Positions 31,471 through 42,763 of a stretch of 64,000 nt of DNA are shown here, piece after piece. Under the pieces are notes generated by a model. It was not told the DNA's origin, did no database searches, and saw only the letters and a list, made by a program, of their open reading frames with translations. The number at the start of each line of letters is the position of its first letter. Position 1 is the stretch's first letter. A program made the translations under genes and the position numbers. The stretch lies in the NCBI GenBank assembly GCA_023055355.1, contig JALJCS010000052.1:1319501-1383500 (forward strand), given 5' to 3'. Origin of the DNA: Agelaius tricolor (lineage: Eukaryota; Chordata; Aves; Passeriformes; Icteridae).

Positions 31471-33841
31471 GTCACTGGTGGCAACACCAGCATGGGTGAC
31501 AATGGGGGGGATGGGGGTCCTGGAGTGAGGGGAAGCCCCCAGAGTGGGGGCAGAGATCAGCAGCACCCAGGGCCCCTGAGCTGGGGGAAATTGAGCCCAC
31601 AGTGACCTCAGCTGGGGATCCTGGGGGATTTGGGAAGAATTTGGTTGGGCTCCAGGGCCATCCCTGGCTGTGCTTTGAGGAACATTGGGCTGGCACTGGG
31701 AGCTCCCGGAGGGTTTGGGGAGCTCCTGGAGGGCTGTACAGGGATGTTGGGGGATCTTTTTGGGGTCCTGGGGATTTTCAGGGTGCCTCTCCTTGCCAGG
31801 CTTGGGTTCTAGGGGCTCAGAGGGTTCCTTGGGGATGGAGTACTGGGCCATGGAGATCCTGAGGAATGGGAGTACTGGGATAGGTGTTGCAGAGAGAGAA
31901 GAACCTAAGGAATGAGGGTCCCATGATTTGATTTCCAGGGGAATAGAGGTCCCAGGGATGGGCAGTGGCTGGATGGACCTGTGGGTCTCAGCTCCTTCCC
32001 TGGGTGCTTCAGATTTTGGGGTGACCCAGAGCCAGCACAGGCCCTGTAAGGTGCCAGCAGCCTGTGGGTCACCCCAGACAGATTCTGAGGGGCTCTGGGT
32101 CTGTGGAAGTGCTGCAGAGGTGAGAATTCTGTGGAGGAAAATGGCTGGCCTGCCTGTGGTTTGCTCAGCCCTTCAAGAAGCACAAAACTCAAAAGGAGCC
32201 CAAGCAGTGGCTCTGCAAGCACCTTTGATGCTTCCCTGCCCCCACCAGGGCAGCTGCAAGGCAACCCACCCAGAAATGCAGCAATTGATCATTTGTCGTT
32301 GCAGCAAGGGTCTGAGAGCCCCAACATCCCTGTAAAGACAATAATGTTCTGCACAACAACCTGATCGGGTCTGTCCTCCTTCCTGTCTCAAACCTGCAGC
32401 CCTTTGGAACAGCCCAGGAAGAATATTTGAGTTCTGGCTTGGCTGCCAGACAAGAGGGAAAAGTGAGGGAATGCAGAGCAGTGCCTCTGCCCGCAGCCTT
32501 GGCGGGGCAGTGGGGAGTGACCCTGTCTGGATTCCAGGTGTTCCCAAAGCTGCTCCATCCCTGCCCTCCTCACCTGCACAGGGCACAGGGAATAGACAGG
32601 GCTCTGCCCTGCCCCTGCCCCGCCCCTTCCAGGGTACCCCTCCACTTCCCGGAGCTGTTGGGGCCTTACCCTGGCAACGCTCGGTCCCGACACATCGCGA
32701 CAGTGGCTTCGGACACGCTGCCACAGTCGGTTGGGACACCCCGTGACCGTCCCGGCACTCGCAGCGTGATGGCAGCTGGGCCCCTTCCCAGTGCTCTGGG
32801 ACCACCATTTCGGTCCCTCCTTTCCGCAGACCCCACCGCAGGGTCTCTGCTCCCCCCTGTCCCGGGGTCTCCCCTCCGCCGTTTCGCTCCCTCCACGCTC
32901 GGGGCTCCCCAGGGGGGTCCCGGTCCCTCCATCCTGGCCCCTCCCACCCGCTGCCCCCCGGCCCCTCCGGCCGCGCCCCCCGACAGCCCCGGGGCCGGCA
33001 CTGGCAGAGGCTGCCGAGCTCCTGCAGGATGAGACGTTCCTGGGGCAGCGCCGGCTGAGCGGGGCCCGGCTCCCTCACGCCGTCCTTGCCCGCAGCACTC
33101 GGGCTCCAGCAGCCCCGGGCTGCTCCTTTGGGATGTGCCGACCACTCCCGGAGCGCTGCCCTTTGTCGGGAACGAGCCCGAGCACTCCCAAATCATTCCC
33201 GAGGCCTGGGCTGGGACCTCCTGTGAGGCTGTGCCCGAGCCCTGAGGGGTTTGGGAGCCTGATGAGTGTCACTTCTTTGTCCCAAAATCTGGGGGGATCA
33301 GGAATGGCAAGTGGTGCCCTGTGGCCCTCGTCTGAGCACCTTGTGGAATTCCCGGCACTCCTGCTCCTCTCCATGGCCAGGTGCTGTTCCAGTGGCCCAC
33401 TTGCTCCAGCTGCTGCTGCCTCAGCCGCAGGATCCCAAAATCCCCAGGAGAGGCACCAGAACCCTGTGTTTGTGCACAGAGATATTTTAGGAGCATGGCT
33501 GTACTTTAGGAACTCCAGAACTAATTATAACACCTCCTTAAAGCTCTTCCAGTCCCTGAGCAGAACAGGGGCATTAGCACAACCAGATCCAATTTCTCCC
33601 CATTTTTCCCTCCCAAGGCACTGCTCCCGGCCAGGGCTGTTGTCCCTGTGCTCCAGCGGCAGCTGCAGAGCCCTTGGAATTGTGGCTCTGCTCTCCATCT
33701 GCTCTTCCTTTCCCTGCAGATGCTGTGTTGGGAGCAGCAGTGGCCCAGGAAGAGCAGGAACTCCAAATGTGCTCTGGAGCCCCCTGAGGAGCCCGGGCAG
33801 AGTCAGCACTGAACATCAGCTTTCCTCAACATTCCAGAGCA
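31471..33841. repeat. Rearranged FCRL fragments, then GC-rich region
   Basis: 31471-31830 is + strand sequence equivalent to the end of the transmembrane exon and its following intron (GGGTGACAATGGG and onward), inverted relative to copies A-D. 31830-32470 matches FCRL upstream DNA in the same orientation as copies B and C. 32480-33400 is CpG-rich. 33400-33841 has no recognised gene. Junctions near 31470 and 31830 mark at least two rearrangements. Confidence 0.5.
32997..33090 (+). pseudogene. Possible lipoxygenase-like exon fragment
   Basis: After an ACTGGCAG acceptor the sequence reads AAELLQDETFLGQRRLSGA, which resembles the 'D-x-F-x-G-x-x-x-L-x-G-A/V-N-P' stretch of animal arachidonate lipoxygenases. 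The frame is open in a GC-rich region, so chance cannot be excluded, and no second lipoxygenase exon was found. Weak call. Confidence 0.25.
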
Positions 33842-34433
33842 ATTCAGTATTAAATATTGGACCCAAAATGCTTCCGGGTGTGTCCTACCTGGCTTCGTCT
33901 GGCCTCGCTGCTGGACCAAAGGCTGCAGCTGTGGTGTTTTCACCGCAGAGATACCTTTGGCCGGCTGGGTGCTGCAGCTGGGCACTCACAACAAATCCAG
34001 GCAAAATAGGAACTCCGTTTACCTTTGGTGGAAAAGGTTCAGGCAACGGTGAAGAGAAAAGGAGCAGGTTCTGCCGTAGAGCTTAAATCCAGAGTTTTAT
34101 TTCAGCATGGTAGAGTTCTGAATGTGGTAACAGCTCCCAGACAGACACCTGGCCGCATGGTCTCGTGTCCTTTTAAGCCCCGGGGACAGGGGGAGGGGAG
34201 GGACAGGTGAGGGCCAACCAGGTGTGAGCAGGGGAGGGGTCAAGGGATGTGGACACTAGGACAAACCAATGAGCCCAGGCCTGGGGGGCATCTGCCAATC
34301 ACACGATGCCTTGTTGGAAGGTTAAGATTGATGGACAGCTCTTAGGCAGGAGGGCAAAAGTGGGAGGGGCAAAGGTTGGCGCACCTGAGGGGGATGGGAC
34401 AGGTCAAACAGGAAACCGCACTGCATCAATTCA
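33842..34433 (-). mobile_element. Solo LTR, inverted partner of the 30.1 kb LTR
   Basis: LTR 33847-34428 (582 bases) on the - strand, flanked by a perfect ATTCA duplication (33842-33846, 34429-34433). Same family and full length as 30139-30721, opposite orientation, 3.1 kb apart. Confidence 0.85.
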
Positions 34434-35883
34434 ACATTTCCAGATTGGCTATGACAGGGCTGAAAGAGGAAAAGGGAGAGAAAAGCTGACGATTTGCAGG
34501 AATTGCGCACAAGATGTGCTGCTGTGGACCTAAGAACTGCCTGGGGTCAGGTGCTGCCTTCCTTTGATTTGGGATCATTGAGAGCGGTCGCGGGTGTTGT
34601 GCAGGGCGTGTGCCAGGCCCCGGGACACTGCTACGCTGCCAGTGGGCACTGGGATCCAACCTGCTGCCTTGGCGGCTTCTGCCCACTGCCGGTGGTGGTG
34701 CCGGGACCGATTGGTGGCCGTGAGTTTGCAAAAGGAGCGATTTCCCCTCCTCCCTCCCACCCGAGGCCGCCACGGCCCCTGAGGGGATGGAGCTGGAGCG
34801 GGGCGCCCCCTGCTGGCCGGGAGTGCTCCCTGCAGCGGCCCCTGCTGGCTGCGGTTATAACTGCCACAAAAACCAACAGCGCTGAGCGGGAGGGAAAGTT
34901 CTGGGTTTGTGTTGTTAGTTCTGTTCTGATTTATTAATTTCTCAGTAAAGAGCTGTTATTCCTTTTCCTACATTTTGGTCTGAAAGCCAAATCATTTTTG
35001 AAATGAAAAAAGAGTTTTAGACATGGGTCTTCTTTCCATTCCAGGAATGTTCCCAGCGTAGACATTTCCTTGGCAGACATTTCTCATTTAAACGAGTTGC
35101 TGAGTCCTGAGTTCCAGTGTGGATGGGACCGACCCCTCAAGAGAAGACACGGTCAGGGACTTCATCACCTCATGCTCTGCCTCTTAAACCAGTTGGGCCA
35201 CCAAGGGCCCTCTCGCCACCTGGCACTTCTGGTCACGCGGCCACTCAGGAGGTGGCATTGGCAGAGCATCACACTGCCCCCAGTGTGCCATGGCTGACAG
35301 ACTGATGGACAGACAGGGCCCTGTCTCACCAAAAGCAAGTCCTGACCCACCCCTGCCACACACAGGTGTTCCAAAATGTCTCCAGACATCAAACTTCTCC
35401 TGTCTCTGACACACCACTCTGTGCCATGGCTTGATCCCGACTGCCCTGGAAAAGGGGGAGGCTCCAGAACACCCACAGGGCCTTTGTCGCATCCTCGTGA
35501 GGGGAACACAGCAGAGGATGAGTTTAGGACAAGGAACAAGAGAATCCAGAGCCTCCTGAAGGTCGCTTTGGCCACCAGAGCAAGAGAGGTCCAGGGCCTT
35601 GCCAGTTCCTCTGGTGGAGAAACATGCTGAGGGAAATATCTGGGGTTTGTTCCTTGTTGTGGCTTTCCCTGGAAATCGGTCCTTGAGTGACCATTTGGAC
35701 TCTGAACCTTGTTGCTGTTGGTTTTATCCTCTCTCGTTGCTGTTTCAGGAAATTGATCTTCTCTCAGCCCTTTGGCATCTTTGTGCCTCAGTGGGGTGCA
35801 AGAGGGGCAGTTTTTAGTGGCAGCACAGACACAAGTCGGTGCCCATGGGTGGGGACCCCCAGTGCCCCCAGTTCCCCCCAGTG
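34434..35883. repeat. Spacer downstream of FCRL copy B
   Basis: No gene seen. Contains the CTCF-type block. Its segment around 34735-35040 is almost identical to 50035-50340 (spacer of copy D), while its 3' end next to copy B (35.75-35.88 kb) is almost identical to that of copy A. Confidence 0.6.
34802..34848 (-). promoter_or_regulatory. Tandem CTCF-type motifs, spacer copy 3
   Basis: GGCGCCCCCTGCTGG (34802-34816) and GCGGCCCCTGCTGG (34835-34848). Same spacing as at 19.6 and 50.1 kb. Confidence 0.55.
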
Positions 35884-38800
35884 TCACAGCACATTCCCGT
35901 AGATGTCACCGGGTTCCCGTGGTCGCCCCTGGGGTCCCCGCAGCTCCGCGTTGGTCACCTGGGGATCCTGGAGGGTGGTGGCACGGGGGGACGCTGCGAG
36001 AGACACGGGCTGTGGGATCTGGGTGGGGTGACACTCGTGGGTGACGTGTCCCTCTGCGTGTGTCCCCCCTGTACTCACCCCCTGCCCTCTTGGTGACCAT
36101 GATGTGGGTGTACAGCACCTCTCCCTCCTCTGGGGGGGCCGGAGGATCCGGGGGGGCCCTGAGGGAATAACAGGGATGTGGGGGGGTGGCGTGGGAGGTC
36201 TCTGGGGTTTCGGCTAAAAGGGAAGAGTGAGGTTTGAGTCCCCTTCTCACCTTTCCTGGTGCTTCCTTGCAGCTGCAAAGGAAAGAGGGGAGGGGTGATT
36301 GAGGAGTCCCCAGAGCCCTGAACCCTCTTAGGAATCCTGTATCCCCATGGGGCCCTCAATTCCCCTCAGGACCCCCAAGCATCCCTGAAGCCCCTCTGTC
36401 GCAGACATCTTTCATGAAAAATCCTTTCTTAGGATTTTTCCTTGTGAGAAGCTGCAGTTTCAGCAACCAAAAGTAAACAATGGTTATCTGCTGCTGTGGA
36501 ATGCAACAGGCAGACCTGTGATTGGTCTCCTGTGGATGTTTGGATTTACTGACCACTCATGGCAGAGCTGGCTCTTGCTCTCTGTCTGAGACACAGATCT
36601 TTGTTATTCATTCTTGTCTATTCTTAGCTTAGCTAGCTTCTGAAGAAACCTTTTCCTTTCTATTTCTTTTTAGTATAGTCTTAATGTAACATATATCATA
36701 AAATAATAAATCAAGCCTTCTGATCATGGAGTCAACATTCTCGTCTCTTCTTCATCCTGAAAATCCTTGTGACCACGGTCACACCTCCAGAATTCATGAA
36801 CCTCCCCAGTGGCCCCAAACAAATCACCCTCAAGAAGCCAAAGCCCAGCAGGGACAGAGACGCCCAAACACCCCCAGGGCCCCTGAAAGAACCCCCAGCA
36901 TCCCTGCAGGACCCTCCAGCACCTCCCTGAACCCTACAGGACCCTCAGCAAAAGTCACAATTGTGGATATGTGGGTCGTTCCCTATGGTTCCCCAATTCT
37001 GTGGGCCTCTAAAGCTCCCTGGGACCCCCCATCCACCCATTGTCACCCACACACACGATGCCACCAGTGCCAGGTCACAATGACAGCCATGAGGAGGAGC
37101 AGGAAGGAAAGGGCCCCACCAACCCCTGGGGCCCCTGCAAGAAACAGAGGGGGACACATCAGGGTCCCTCATCCCCCAAGGATCCTGTACTCCCTGGTGA
37201 CCCCACCTGTGTGACCCTACCTGTGACCCAGGGTGAGCCAGGTGTCACCTCCAGGGCCAGCTCAGGGCTGAATGCCTGAAACATGCGGTGCCCGTCCTGT
37301 CCCAGCTGGTTGGTGGCAACGCACTGGTAGGTGCCCGAATGTCCCACTTCAATGTTACTGAGTTCCAGGAGGGGACCCTGGGCCACCTCCTGCCCGTTGT
37401 GCAGCCAGGTGAAGGTGACAGGGGCTGAGCCCACCTGCACTGAGCAGTGCAGGGTCACGGGGTCACCTGCACGCACCTGGTGTGACAGGGGACCAGGGGT
37501 GATGGTGGCATTGGCCACGGGCACTGTGGGGACACAGACAGGGCTGGCACCTGGCAGGGTGGGATGGGAGTGCTCTGGGTTGGGTCATCCCCAGCCCGAG
37601 GGTCCTGCTCAATCAGGATGGTGACATTCAGGGGTCACTCTCAGCCACGCTGTCCCCATCGCTGACCTGGCACCGGTACTGGCTGCTGTCATTGTCGCCA
37701 ACGTGGTGAAGCTCCAGGTGGGGGCTGGTGCCAGGCAGTGCCCCCGAGCCCTCCCGGTGCCAGGAGAAGAACAGGGGACCTGTCCCCATGGCCACTGCGC
37801 AGTTCAGCACCAGGCGGTCCCGAGTGCCACCTGTGCCCCAGGGGGCTGAACTGACAGGGACACCGCCGAGGGCGGGGCCCCTGCAGGAGAGGGGGAAACC
37901 AGGGGACAGTGAGGGACCCAAGGGGTTCATGGAGGGGCAGGGGAACTCCAGTGATGGAGACCGGGCGCAGAGATGGCATTGGGGGGGGTGCTTGGAAAGG
38001 AACCTTGAGGGATGCTGGGGGTGTCAGGGAGGGAACACCTGGAGAGGGAGGTGGGCAACACCAGGGCAGGTATGGGGACTCAGGGAGGGGATGGTGTGAC
38101 CTGGGGGGTGTGCAGAGAACTCAGAGAAGGGGGATGGGACCCAGGGAGGGGTGAGGGGACCCAGTGTGGGATGGAGGGAAACACGAGCCAGGAATGGGGG
38201 GACCTGGGGAGGGACCCGGGGCAGCAATGGCAGGACACGGAAACAGTGCCAGGGAAGCATGGGGGTACCCATGTAGGGGCTGGGGAACCTGGTGAGGGAC
38301 CCAAGAAAGGATGGTGAGAGACAGGGAGGGATCCGGGAAAGGTTGAATACCCCAGAGCAGGCATCAGGGAGGGATGGGCGATGCCAGGCAGTGTGGGGGA
38401 TCCAAGGAGGCTGTGGGGGCTCCCCATGCCCATCCCCGCACTCACTATGCACCATGACGCGGAGCCGGGCGCTGCTCTTCCTCACGGCCCCACCCTGGGA
38501 GTGCACCTCACAGCCATAATTCCCCGAGTGGGAGACCCCCAGGGCGGGCACCAGCAGCTGCGGGGACCCCTGTGGGCCCCCCACCACCTGCCCGTCCCGG
38601 TAGAACATGTGCAGGAGGGGGGCTCAGGGCCACAGGGGGCTGGGGCTGCTGAGGCAGCTGAGAGTCAGGGGGGACCCCAGGGTGGGTGTGGGGGGAGCCT
38701 CCAGCACTGGCACCATGAAGAGGTCTGGGAAGGAGAGAGGAGGTGAGGACTATGGCTCTGAATCTGCTGGGAAGTGACTTTGGGTTTGTCAAGATATTGG

Positions 38801-40369
38801 AGTTCCAGCTGTGGGGTTGCTCACTGTGCACTGTCACTGTCACTGTCACTGCTGCTGACCGTGGCTGCCAGGACCCCACCAAGCCCTCACATTGGTAGTG
38901 GCTGCTGTGGTGCAGCTGCAGGGGGGACAGGGACAGATGGGTTCCCCTGAGGGACCCCCAAGATCCTTCTCCTCCCGGTAAAATCGCATCCTGCTGAGAT
39001 GGTTTTCCTGCCGGCCCCGGCAGCGCAGTGTCATCGTGTCCCCCTCCAGCAGTGCCCGTGCTGGCACCTGCAGCACCAGTGGGTCTGTGGGACAGGAAGG
39101 TCACATTTTACTGATGAGACCATTCTGAGGTGGGTGCCCATAGCACCAGGGACATCTGGGTGCTCTGGAGTGCACTGGGCTGCACTGGGATTTCCCTGTG
39201 TACAGTGCACAGGCTCTCACCACAGGAGGGGTGTGAGGCCACCCATGGAGTGGAGCCCACCCTGACCTCTCAGGGGCCACCCTGATCATTAAAGATCCAC
39301 CCTCACCATCAAAGACTGTCACAGGGGGTCTGCACCCAGTTCTGGGACTGTCACATGTGTAGGTGCCTCTCTTGGTGACACTGAGGCGGTCCTGTCCCTC
39401 CAGCCCCCTGCGCTGCCCATCCTTGTACCAGGTGTTGGCACCGGCGGTCCCCGAGCCCAGGCAAGTCAGTGTCACCCGATCCCACAGCACTGCCGGCCTC
39501 CAGTGGGGCTCCACCAGGAGCTGGGTGGTCTGGGCACCTTCAGGTGACAGGGGACACCAGCCTGCCAGGGCCAGTGTGGGGCTGGGGACAGTGGGGTGGG
39601 GCCATGGGATCCCCTGAGGACTCACCAGCGAGGCCGAGGGTCTGGGCTGGAAGGGAAAAGGGATAGGGCGGGTAAGAGTGGCACTGCAGGCAAGGAGGCA
39701 CCAGGGTACAGGGTGTGGTGGCTGTCCCCAAAAACTGTCCCTGTGGGGACAGCATTTCTTGTGGGAAAGTGTGTGTGGGTGGTCTCAAAAAGATTTGGAG
39801 AGGCAGGGGGACATGTCTATGTCACAGCCACCCATGCACTGCATCCCTGTGGCACAGATACCTGGGGATCTGGGACACCTAGGCCACCCTGGGCTGAGGC
39901 AGAACATGGGGACACTGTGGACACCCTGGGCACAAGTATACCACAGACACAGCCCATGCTGGCCCAGGTCACCCCACTAGCTCATGGTCCCATCCCTGTG
40001 ATCCCATCCCCATGGCCACATCCTCACCGCTCTTGTTCCCTTCTGTCCCTGCATCCCAGTTCCCTTGTCCCTATCCCCAGAGCTACCTGAGCCCAAAGGT
40101 GCCAGTCCCCACATTCCTGTTCCCACATCCCCATCCCCAAACTCCTGCCTCCATATTCCTGTCCCCAGAGCCACCCTACATCCCCAGTCCCACCAAGGTC
40201 CACTGTGGGTAACATGGACTGGCACTGCTGGCATGGGGGACCTCAGGGGACCCCACAGCCCCCCTGTGCCCCCTTCCCTCCCCATCCCTGGGGTGTCAGG
40301 CCCATGCCCGGGGCACTCACCCCACAGGAGCAGCGCCACCTTCCCGGCCATCCCGGTGTCCCCAGCCAT
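35884..40369 (-). pseudogene. FCRL-like copy B (all domains present, several lesions)
   Basis: Most complete exon set. Exons 5' to 3' (- strand): leader 40321-40369; 21-base mini-exon 39626-39646 (AQTLGLA); D1 39307-39537 (open); D2 38825-39084; D3 about 38446-38730; extra Ig domain 37614-37880; D4 37221-37523 (open, VANATITPGPLS); transmembrane 37051-37134 (hydrophobic, GGALSFLLLLMAVIV); 22-base exon 36251-36272; ITIM exon 36079-36158 (VLYTHI); last exon 35884-35993. Lesions: a one-base loss in D2 after GGPSG, TGA in D3 (WP-stop-AP, from CGA), a one-base loss and altered donor in the extra domain. The tail exons keep frame. Known: FCRLs signal through tail tyrosines in leukocytes. Inference: probably a pseudogene, though all damaged exons are phase 1-1 and skipping would keep the frame. 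Confidence 0.75.
36393..36787 (+). mobile_element. Solo LTR in the tail intron of copy B
   Basis: LTR 36397-36783 (387 bases), starting TGTCGCAGACATC and ending GGTCACA, flanked by CCTC at 36393-36396 and 36784-36787. Signals AATAATAAATC near 36700. Copies A, C and D lack it at the same intron position. Antisense to the gene. Confidence 0.75.
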
Positions 40370-40430
40370 GTGCACTGGCTGTCACTCGCTGCTGTGGCCA
40401 CCGCTCCCCTTACTGGCGGCTCTTCGGATG

Positions 40431-40451
40431 AAGGGGAAGGAAGCGAGGTCA
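40431..40451 (-). promoter_or_regulatory. Conserved ETS-like box upstream of copy B
   Basis: AAGGGGAAGGAAGCGAGGTC, about 60 bases upstream of the start codon; see gene E. The stretch from about 40366 to 40480 is identical to copy C. Confidence 0.35.
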
Positions 40452-40665
40452 CATCTCACCCTCATGTGTAGGTGGCCCTTGATAGGGGAAGGGTGGGGAC
40501 AGGCTGGGGACACGGGTGGGTGGGACAAAGTAGGACATGGGGTTCCCAGGGGTGGGGGGCTCGGTGGGTTTGGGGAGGCAGGAATGGGGTCACTGGGAAA
40601 TGGAGGTGGTGAGGAGGGGGAATGTCCGGCAATGGGGGTGCCGTTGGAATGAGCGTCCCCATAGC

Positions 40666-41312
40666 TGGGGGTGAAGCTGGTTGGCTGGTGGAGAATGTCC
40701 CGGCTAGCTGGCCAGCCCGCTTGCAGCCGTGAGGGCACTCTCCCGACTCACGCGTCGGGCACAGCGCCTAAGGCTAGTGCTTCACGCTGCGGTGACAGCT
40801 CTTCCTTCAGATAAGACGTGGCCGTAGACAAGCTTCGATCCGTGAGAAAAGAAGAGGGGACTCTTAGTTGGTGGCAAGTTCAGGTTTATTAGAGCCCCAA
40901 AGAGGCCAAGAACTGAAGAGCCCCGAGGGTGGGGATACATCATGTTATAAAGGGAGTGGGCGGTAGGGGTGGTAACAGTTTGGGAACAAATGGGAGTCCA
41001 GGGAGGGGTAACACACAAAAGATTGGCACGAGGGGAGAACCAACAGCGGGGAATCAAGGGAGGGACCCTGGCCCCTTAGCCAATCACCCGACACCCTTGT
41101 TAGAAGGTTCTAGAGAAGGAGGCAGGAGTGCCGCGTGACTGATAGGCAGCTGGGGGTGGGGTTTGAAGGGGATACAACAGTAACCGGGGTAACAAGGGAG
41201 GAGCTGGGTGATTGACATATAACTGAAGAGGGGAGGAGAACCTGGGCAGAACCATTACAGCTCAACAGTGGGGGAACTGAACATACTAACATAACAAACC
41301 ACAACATGGGGG
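40666..41312 (-). mobile_element. Solo LTR upstream of copy B, empty site in copy C
   Basis: LTR 40672-41306 (635 bases) on the - strand, TGTTGTGG...GCTTCA when read in its own sense, with a TATAA-type box and AATAAA. Flanked by TGGGGG at 40666-40671 and 41307-41312. The same spot upstream of copy C (about 48227-48235) has no insert, so it arrived after B and C split, or C derives from an empty allele. It points in the same direction as copy B and lies about 300 bases upstream of its start codon. Confidence 0.85.
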
Positions 41313-42467
41313 GACTCAGGGATGGGAGTCTCAGGGGAATGTGGGCTCCAGGGATTTGAGTTCATGGGATGGGGCAATGGTGGGTCCTAGGAGGATTTCA
41401 TGGGATGGAATGAACAGGAGAGGGTTCCTTGGGAATGGGGTCCTGGGCCATGGAGATACTGGGGAATGTCAGTAATGGGAATGGGGCTGCAGAGAGGGTG
41501 GAACATGAGGAATGGGGGTCCCATGTTTTGGTTCCTGGGGAATGAGGGTGCCAGGGATAGGAAGTGGCTGGGTGAGCCCATGGGTTGCAGCTCCTTCCCT
41601 GGGTGCTTCATATTTTTGGGTGACCCAGAGCCAGCACAGCCCCCACGAGGTGCCAGTGGCCTGGGGGTCACCCCAGACAGATTTCAAGGGGCTCTGGGTC
41701 TGTGCTCCCCCAGCCCGCAGTGACTTTTCCCTCTCTTTATTTCCAGTTTCACCATTTTACTCCTCAATTTCACAACCCCAAGTTCATGCCTTGATGGTCC
41801 TCAGGGGCACCTGAGCAGGGAATGGGCTGGGGAAGGCCAGGGTGGGGGAAGCAGGCGTGAGGGGTCTGCAGGGAGGTCTGGGGAGGCTGTGGGGGATGGG
41901 GAGGTCCAGCTTTTACCCCCTCCCCAACTTTCACTTTTTCTCTCCTGCAGAAGGAGGAGGCCGTTTGACACCTTTCTCACACAGGGGTGGGTTCTCTTCT
42001 GGGGGGAACATCCAGGGGGCTCCTGTCCTGTAGGGATCCTTTCCCAGAGGGGACACGGGCTGGACAAGGGTGTCCTGTCCTTGGGCATGGCAGCTCTGGG
42101 GGACTCCAGACTTCTCCATTCTTGCTCGTCCCCTGCAGGATCTGAGCCAGCAAGAGCAGCTGGGGAATGGAGCCCCAGGCAGGAAGGAGCTCCCAAACTC
42201 CTGCTCCTTGAAGCCAGTGGCGATCCAAGGGTGGGGTCCAGCCATGGCCCAGCCCCACTGCACAGGGATGGCCATTGCCCAGCTCTGCTCTGCCCAGCCC
42301 CAGGGGGCAGCCAGCACCTGAGAGTCCCCCCTGCCTCCTTGGCTATAATTCTGGCAGCTTTAGAGCTGCTGCAGAGGTGAGAATTCTGTGGGTGGAAAAA
42401 GACCTGTCTGTGGTTTGCTCAGCCCTGCAAGAAGCACAAAACCCCAAGGGAGCCCAAGCAGTGGCTC

Positions 42468-42763
42468 TGAGAGTGTGGAAGGATAGAATGTAAGAAAATA
42501 AAGATAGTGCAGAAAGTAGCCTCACACCTGAAGAGTTGCAGCTGTACTAATCACCAAAGATTAAGAACAAGCCTGCCCTTAACAGGCCACAGCTGTGTCC
42601 AATGAGAAGACGAGTGCTACAAAAGAGTGAGTTAGCTGGATAAAGAGAGTTGGTGTTTTTTAGCTATGCTGTGAAGATGAAAGATTCAGTGCTGCTAGGA
42701 ATTGCCCATAAGAAATCACCAAGAAGGTATGGGAACCTTTGCAATAAGATGACAACATGAGAG
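42468..42763 (+). mobile_element. Solo LTR, 284 bases, 6-bp target duplication
   Basis: LTR 42474-42757 begins TGTGGAAGG and ends GACAACA, flanked by TGAGAG (42468-42473, 42758-42763). The paralogous site near 49390-49400 has no insert. Confidence 0.85.

Noticed and set aside
32791..34086. 431-codon frame in the CpG-rich block
   Set aside because: Crosses into a solo LTR on the other strand and has no continuous similarity; only a short piece resembles anything known.
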